Of a DNA stretch of 6,381 nucleotides, positions 4,821 to 6,381 are shown one piece after another. Under the pieces are notes generated by a model, which worked only from the letters and a program-made list of their open reading frames with translations, made no database searches and was not told where the DNA came from. The translations under genes and the position numbers were made by a program. Origin of the DNA: Modestobacter sp. (GTDB lineage: Bacteria; Actinomycetota; Actinomycetes; Mycobacteriales; Geodermatophilaceae). The stretch is from NCBI GenBank assembly GCA_025965635.1, contig JAOPWO010000441.1:1-6381 (forward strand). The letters are read 5' to 3'. The first letter of the stretch is position 1. Each line of letters starts with the position of its first letter.

Positions 4821-6229
4821 TCCGCCGGCAGACGCTGGCCGGGCACACCCACGAGTTCCCGGCGCTGTCGGACCTGCTGGCCAAGGCGACCCCGGCGCGG
4901 TCGGGCGACGTGCTCGCCGGCGTCGCCGCGGAGTCCGAGGCGCAGCGGGTGGCCGCCCAGCTCGTGCTCGCCGACGTCCCGCTGGCCACCTTCCTCGACG
5001 AGCAGGTGGTCGGCTACGACGAGGACGACGTCACCCGGCTGATCCTGGACACCCACGACCCGACCGCCTTCGCCCCGGTCGCCGCGCTGACGGTGGGGGA
5101 GTTCCGCGAGTGGCTGCTGGCCCGGGCCGCCGAGGGTGCCGAGCCGGCGATCAGCGGGCTGGCGCGCGGGCTCACCCCGGAGATGGTGGCCGCGACGTCG
5201 AAGCTGATGCGCACCGCCGACCTGGTCGCCGTCGGGCGCCGCACCCGGGTGGTCACCGGCCTGCGCAGCACGCTCGGCCTGCCCGGTCGGCTCGCCTCCC
5301 GGCTGCAGCCCAACCACCCGACCGACGACGCGATCGGGGTGACGGCGAGCATCCTGGACGGGCTGCTGCACGGCTGCGGCGACGCGGTGATCGGGATCAA
5401 CCCGGCCACCGACTCCCCGGCCCGTGCGATCGCCCTGCTCGAGCTGGTCGACGCGGTGATCACCCGGTACGAGATCCCCACCCAGTCCTGCGTGCTGGCC
5501 CACGTGACCACCACGCTGCGGGCGCTGGAGGCCGGGGCGCCGGTCGACCTGGTGTTCCAGTCGGTCTCCGGCACCCAGGAGGGCAACCGGGGTTTCGGCG
5601 TCACCCTCGACCTGCTCGCCGAGGCCCGGGCCGGGGCGCTGGAGCTGCGCCGGGGCACGGTCGGGCAGAACGTCACCTACTTCGAGACGGGCCAGGGGTC
5701 GGCGCTGTCGGCCGACGCCCACCGCGGCGTCGGCGGCCGACCGGTCGACCAGCAGACGCTGGAGTGCCGGGCGTACGGGGTGGCCCGGCACTTCGACCCG
5801 CTCCTGGTGAACACCGTGGTGGGGTTCATCGGGCCGGAGTACCTCTACGACGGCAAGCAGGTGGTCCGCGCCGGGCTGGAGGACCACTTCTGCGGCAAGC
5901 TGCTCGGCCTGCCGATGGGCGTCGACGTCTGCTACACCAACCACACCGACGTCGACCCCGACGACACCGACGCGCTGTTGCTGCTGCTGGGCGCGGCCGG
6001 CTGCGGGTTCGTCATCGCCGTCCCCGGGTCCGACGACGTGATGCTGCACTACCAGTCGCTGTCCTTCCAGGACGTGCTCACCGCCCGGCAGGTGCTCGAC
6101 CTGCGGCCCGCGCCGGAGTTCGAGGCGTGGCTGGCGCGGATGGACCTGCTCGACGACGCCGGCCGGGTACGCGACCTCGCGCCGGATGCGCCGGCGGTGA
6201 AGGCGCTGCTCGCGGCCGCCGGGCGATGA
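4817..6229 (+). CDS. eutB: Ethanolamine ammonia-lyase large subunit EutB (470 aa)
   Basis: This is the catalytic subunit of adenosylcobalamin-dependent ethanolamine ammonia-lyase, which converts ethanolamine to acetaldehyde and ammonia as a complex with EutC. It aligns along its whole length with my recollection of E. coli EutB (453 aa). Matches include RSGDVLAGVAAES (28-40), RLQPN (162-166), GDAVIGINPATD (188-199), PTQSCVLAHVTT (221-232), YFETGQGSALSA (288-299), LVNTVVGFIGPEYLYDGKQ (330-348), RAGLEDHFCGKL (351-362) and CYTNHTDVD (372-380). Substrate-site residues known from the E. coli enzyme correspond to Arg162, Gln164, Asn195, Glu290 and Asp370, all present. Relative to E. coli there is an extra five-residue stretch around Gly-Gly-Arg-Pro (306-309) after the active-site Glu, and a C-terminus longer by about ten residues. 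The GTG start at 4817 gives an N-terminus matching the family. Activity needs cobalamin; no cobalamin gene is seen here. Confidence 0.98.
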   Translation: MIRRQTLAGHTHEFPALSDLLAKATPARSGDVLAGVAAESEAQRVAAQLVLADVPLATFLDEQVVGYDEDDVTRLILDTHDPTAFAPVAALTVGEFREWLLARAAEGAEPAISGLARGLTPEMVAATSKLMRTADLVAVGRRTRVVTGLRSTLGLPGRLASRLQPNHPTDDAIGVTASILDGLLHGCGDAVIGINPATDSPARAIALLELVDAVITRYEIPTQSCVLAHVTTTLRALEAGAPVDLVFQSVSGTQEGNRGFGVTLDLLAEARAGALELRRGTVGQNVTYFETGQGSALSADAHRGVGGRPVDQQTLECRAYGVARHFDPLLVNTVVGFIGPEYLYDGKQVVRAGLEDHFCGKLLGLPMGVDVCYTNHTDVDPDDTDALLLLLGAAGCGFVIAVPGSDDVMLHYQSLSFQDVLTARQVLDLRPAPEFEAWLARMDLLDDAGRVRDLAPDAPAVKALLAAAGR

Positions 6230-6381
6230 CGCCCCCCGAGGGCCATGTCGGCCAGCATGGCCCCTCCGGCGACCCGTGGGCGGTGCTGCGGGGGTCGACC
6301 CGGGCGCGGGTGGCGCTGGGCCGGGCCGGCGACGGGCTGCCGACCGGGCGCTGGCTGGAGTTCCGGGCGGCTCACGCTGCC
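6226..6381 (+). CDS. eutC: Ethanolamine ammonia-lyase small subunit EutC (N-terminal 52 residues, cut by window end)
   Basis: This is the small subunit of the same lyase; with EutB it forms the cobalamin-binding holoenzyme. Only the first 52 codons are present. After a non-conserved Gly/Pro/His-containing head (residues 1-15), DPWAVLRGSTRARVALGRAG (16-35) and LPTGRWLEFRAAHA (38-51) match the conserved EutC start, where family members read approximately TxARxxLGRxG then PTxxxLxFxxAHA. The cobalamin-binding and C-terminal parts lie beyond the edge. ATG at 6226 overlaps the eutB stop as ATGA (6226-6229). No good Shine-Dalgarno precedes it, so translation probably depends on coupling to eutB. The next in-frame candidate start, GTG at 6283, would fall inside the conserved segment and is less likely. 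Confidence 0.93.
   Translation, partial: MTPPEGHVGQHGPSGDPWAVLRGSTRARVALGRAGDGLPTGRWLEFRAAHAA
6240..6263 (+). repeat. Inverted repeat in the first codons of eutC
   Basis: GGGCCATG (6240-6247) is exactly complementary to CATGGCCC (6256-6263) with an 8-base loop. With one bulged C the pairing extends to GAG on the left (6238-6240) and CTC on the right. It lies in codons 5-13, the part of eutC that is not conserved in protein sequence, about 11 bases after the end of eutB. As mRNA it could hold back ribosomes starting at eutC unless they arrive from eutB. The repeat is seen directly; any effect is inferred. Confidence 0.5.

Overview
The window is very GC-rich, with G or C at almost every third codon position, GTG and ATG starts, short intergenic gaps and stop/start overlaps. 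This is typical of a high-GC actinobacterium. The general character would fit Geodermatophilaceae-like soil actinobacteria, but that family-level guess rests on style and not on a diagnostic gene. Every gene I can support lies on the + strand. I see no RNA gene, insertion sequence, CRISPR array or phage gene.

Layout, left to right. Positions 2-367 hold an open frame that enters from outside the window and runs into a 53-residue, two-helix membrane protein; the latter has its own strong ribosome binding site and GTG start at 206. Seven bases later comes a 136-residue protein with PIN/NYN-nuclease-like acidic motifs (375-785). Its stop codon sits in the centre of a perfect 29-base palindrome (770-798). 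An isochorismatase-family cysteine hydrolase follows (854-1549). A 280-base gap (1550-1829) contains several inverted and direct repeats but no recognisable riboswitch. Next is a 12-helix MFS exporter resembling the YbjJ group (1830-3239).

A 117-base gap then carries three tandem GTTGACC heptamers, a near-palindrome and a possible promoter. It leads into the clearest functional unit, an ethanolamine utilisation operon: ethanolamine permease (3357-4820), ethanolamine ammonia-lyase large subunit EutB (4817-6229) and the start of the small subunit EutC (6226 to the window end). The three genes are joined by 4-base GTGA and ATGA overlaps, so they are very probably co-transcribed and translationally coupled. 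The permease imports ethanolamine; adenosylcobalamin-dependent EutBC splits it into acetaldehyde and ammonia. No microcompartment shell, EutA reactivase or regulator gene is visible here, which fits the short permease-eutB-eutC form of the pathway used for nitrogen or carbon scavenging, although genes beyond the right edge cannot be seen.

The coding content is mostly of known families. The parts most worth a second look are non-coding: the 29-base palindrome, the heptamer array before the eut operon, competing hairpins before the MFS gene and a hairpin in the first codons of eutC. The unresolved in-frame join at the left edge also deserves checking. I do not see evidence of a wholly new system.
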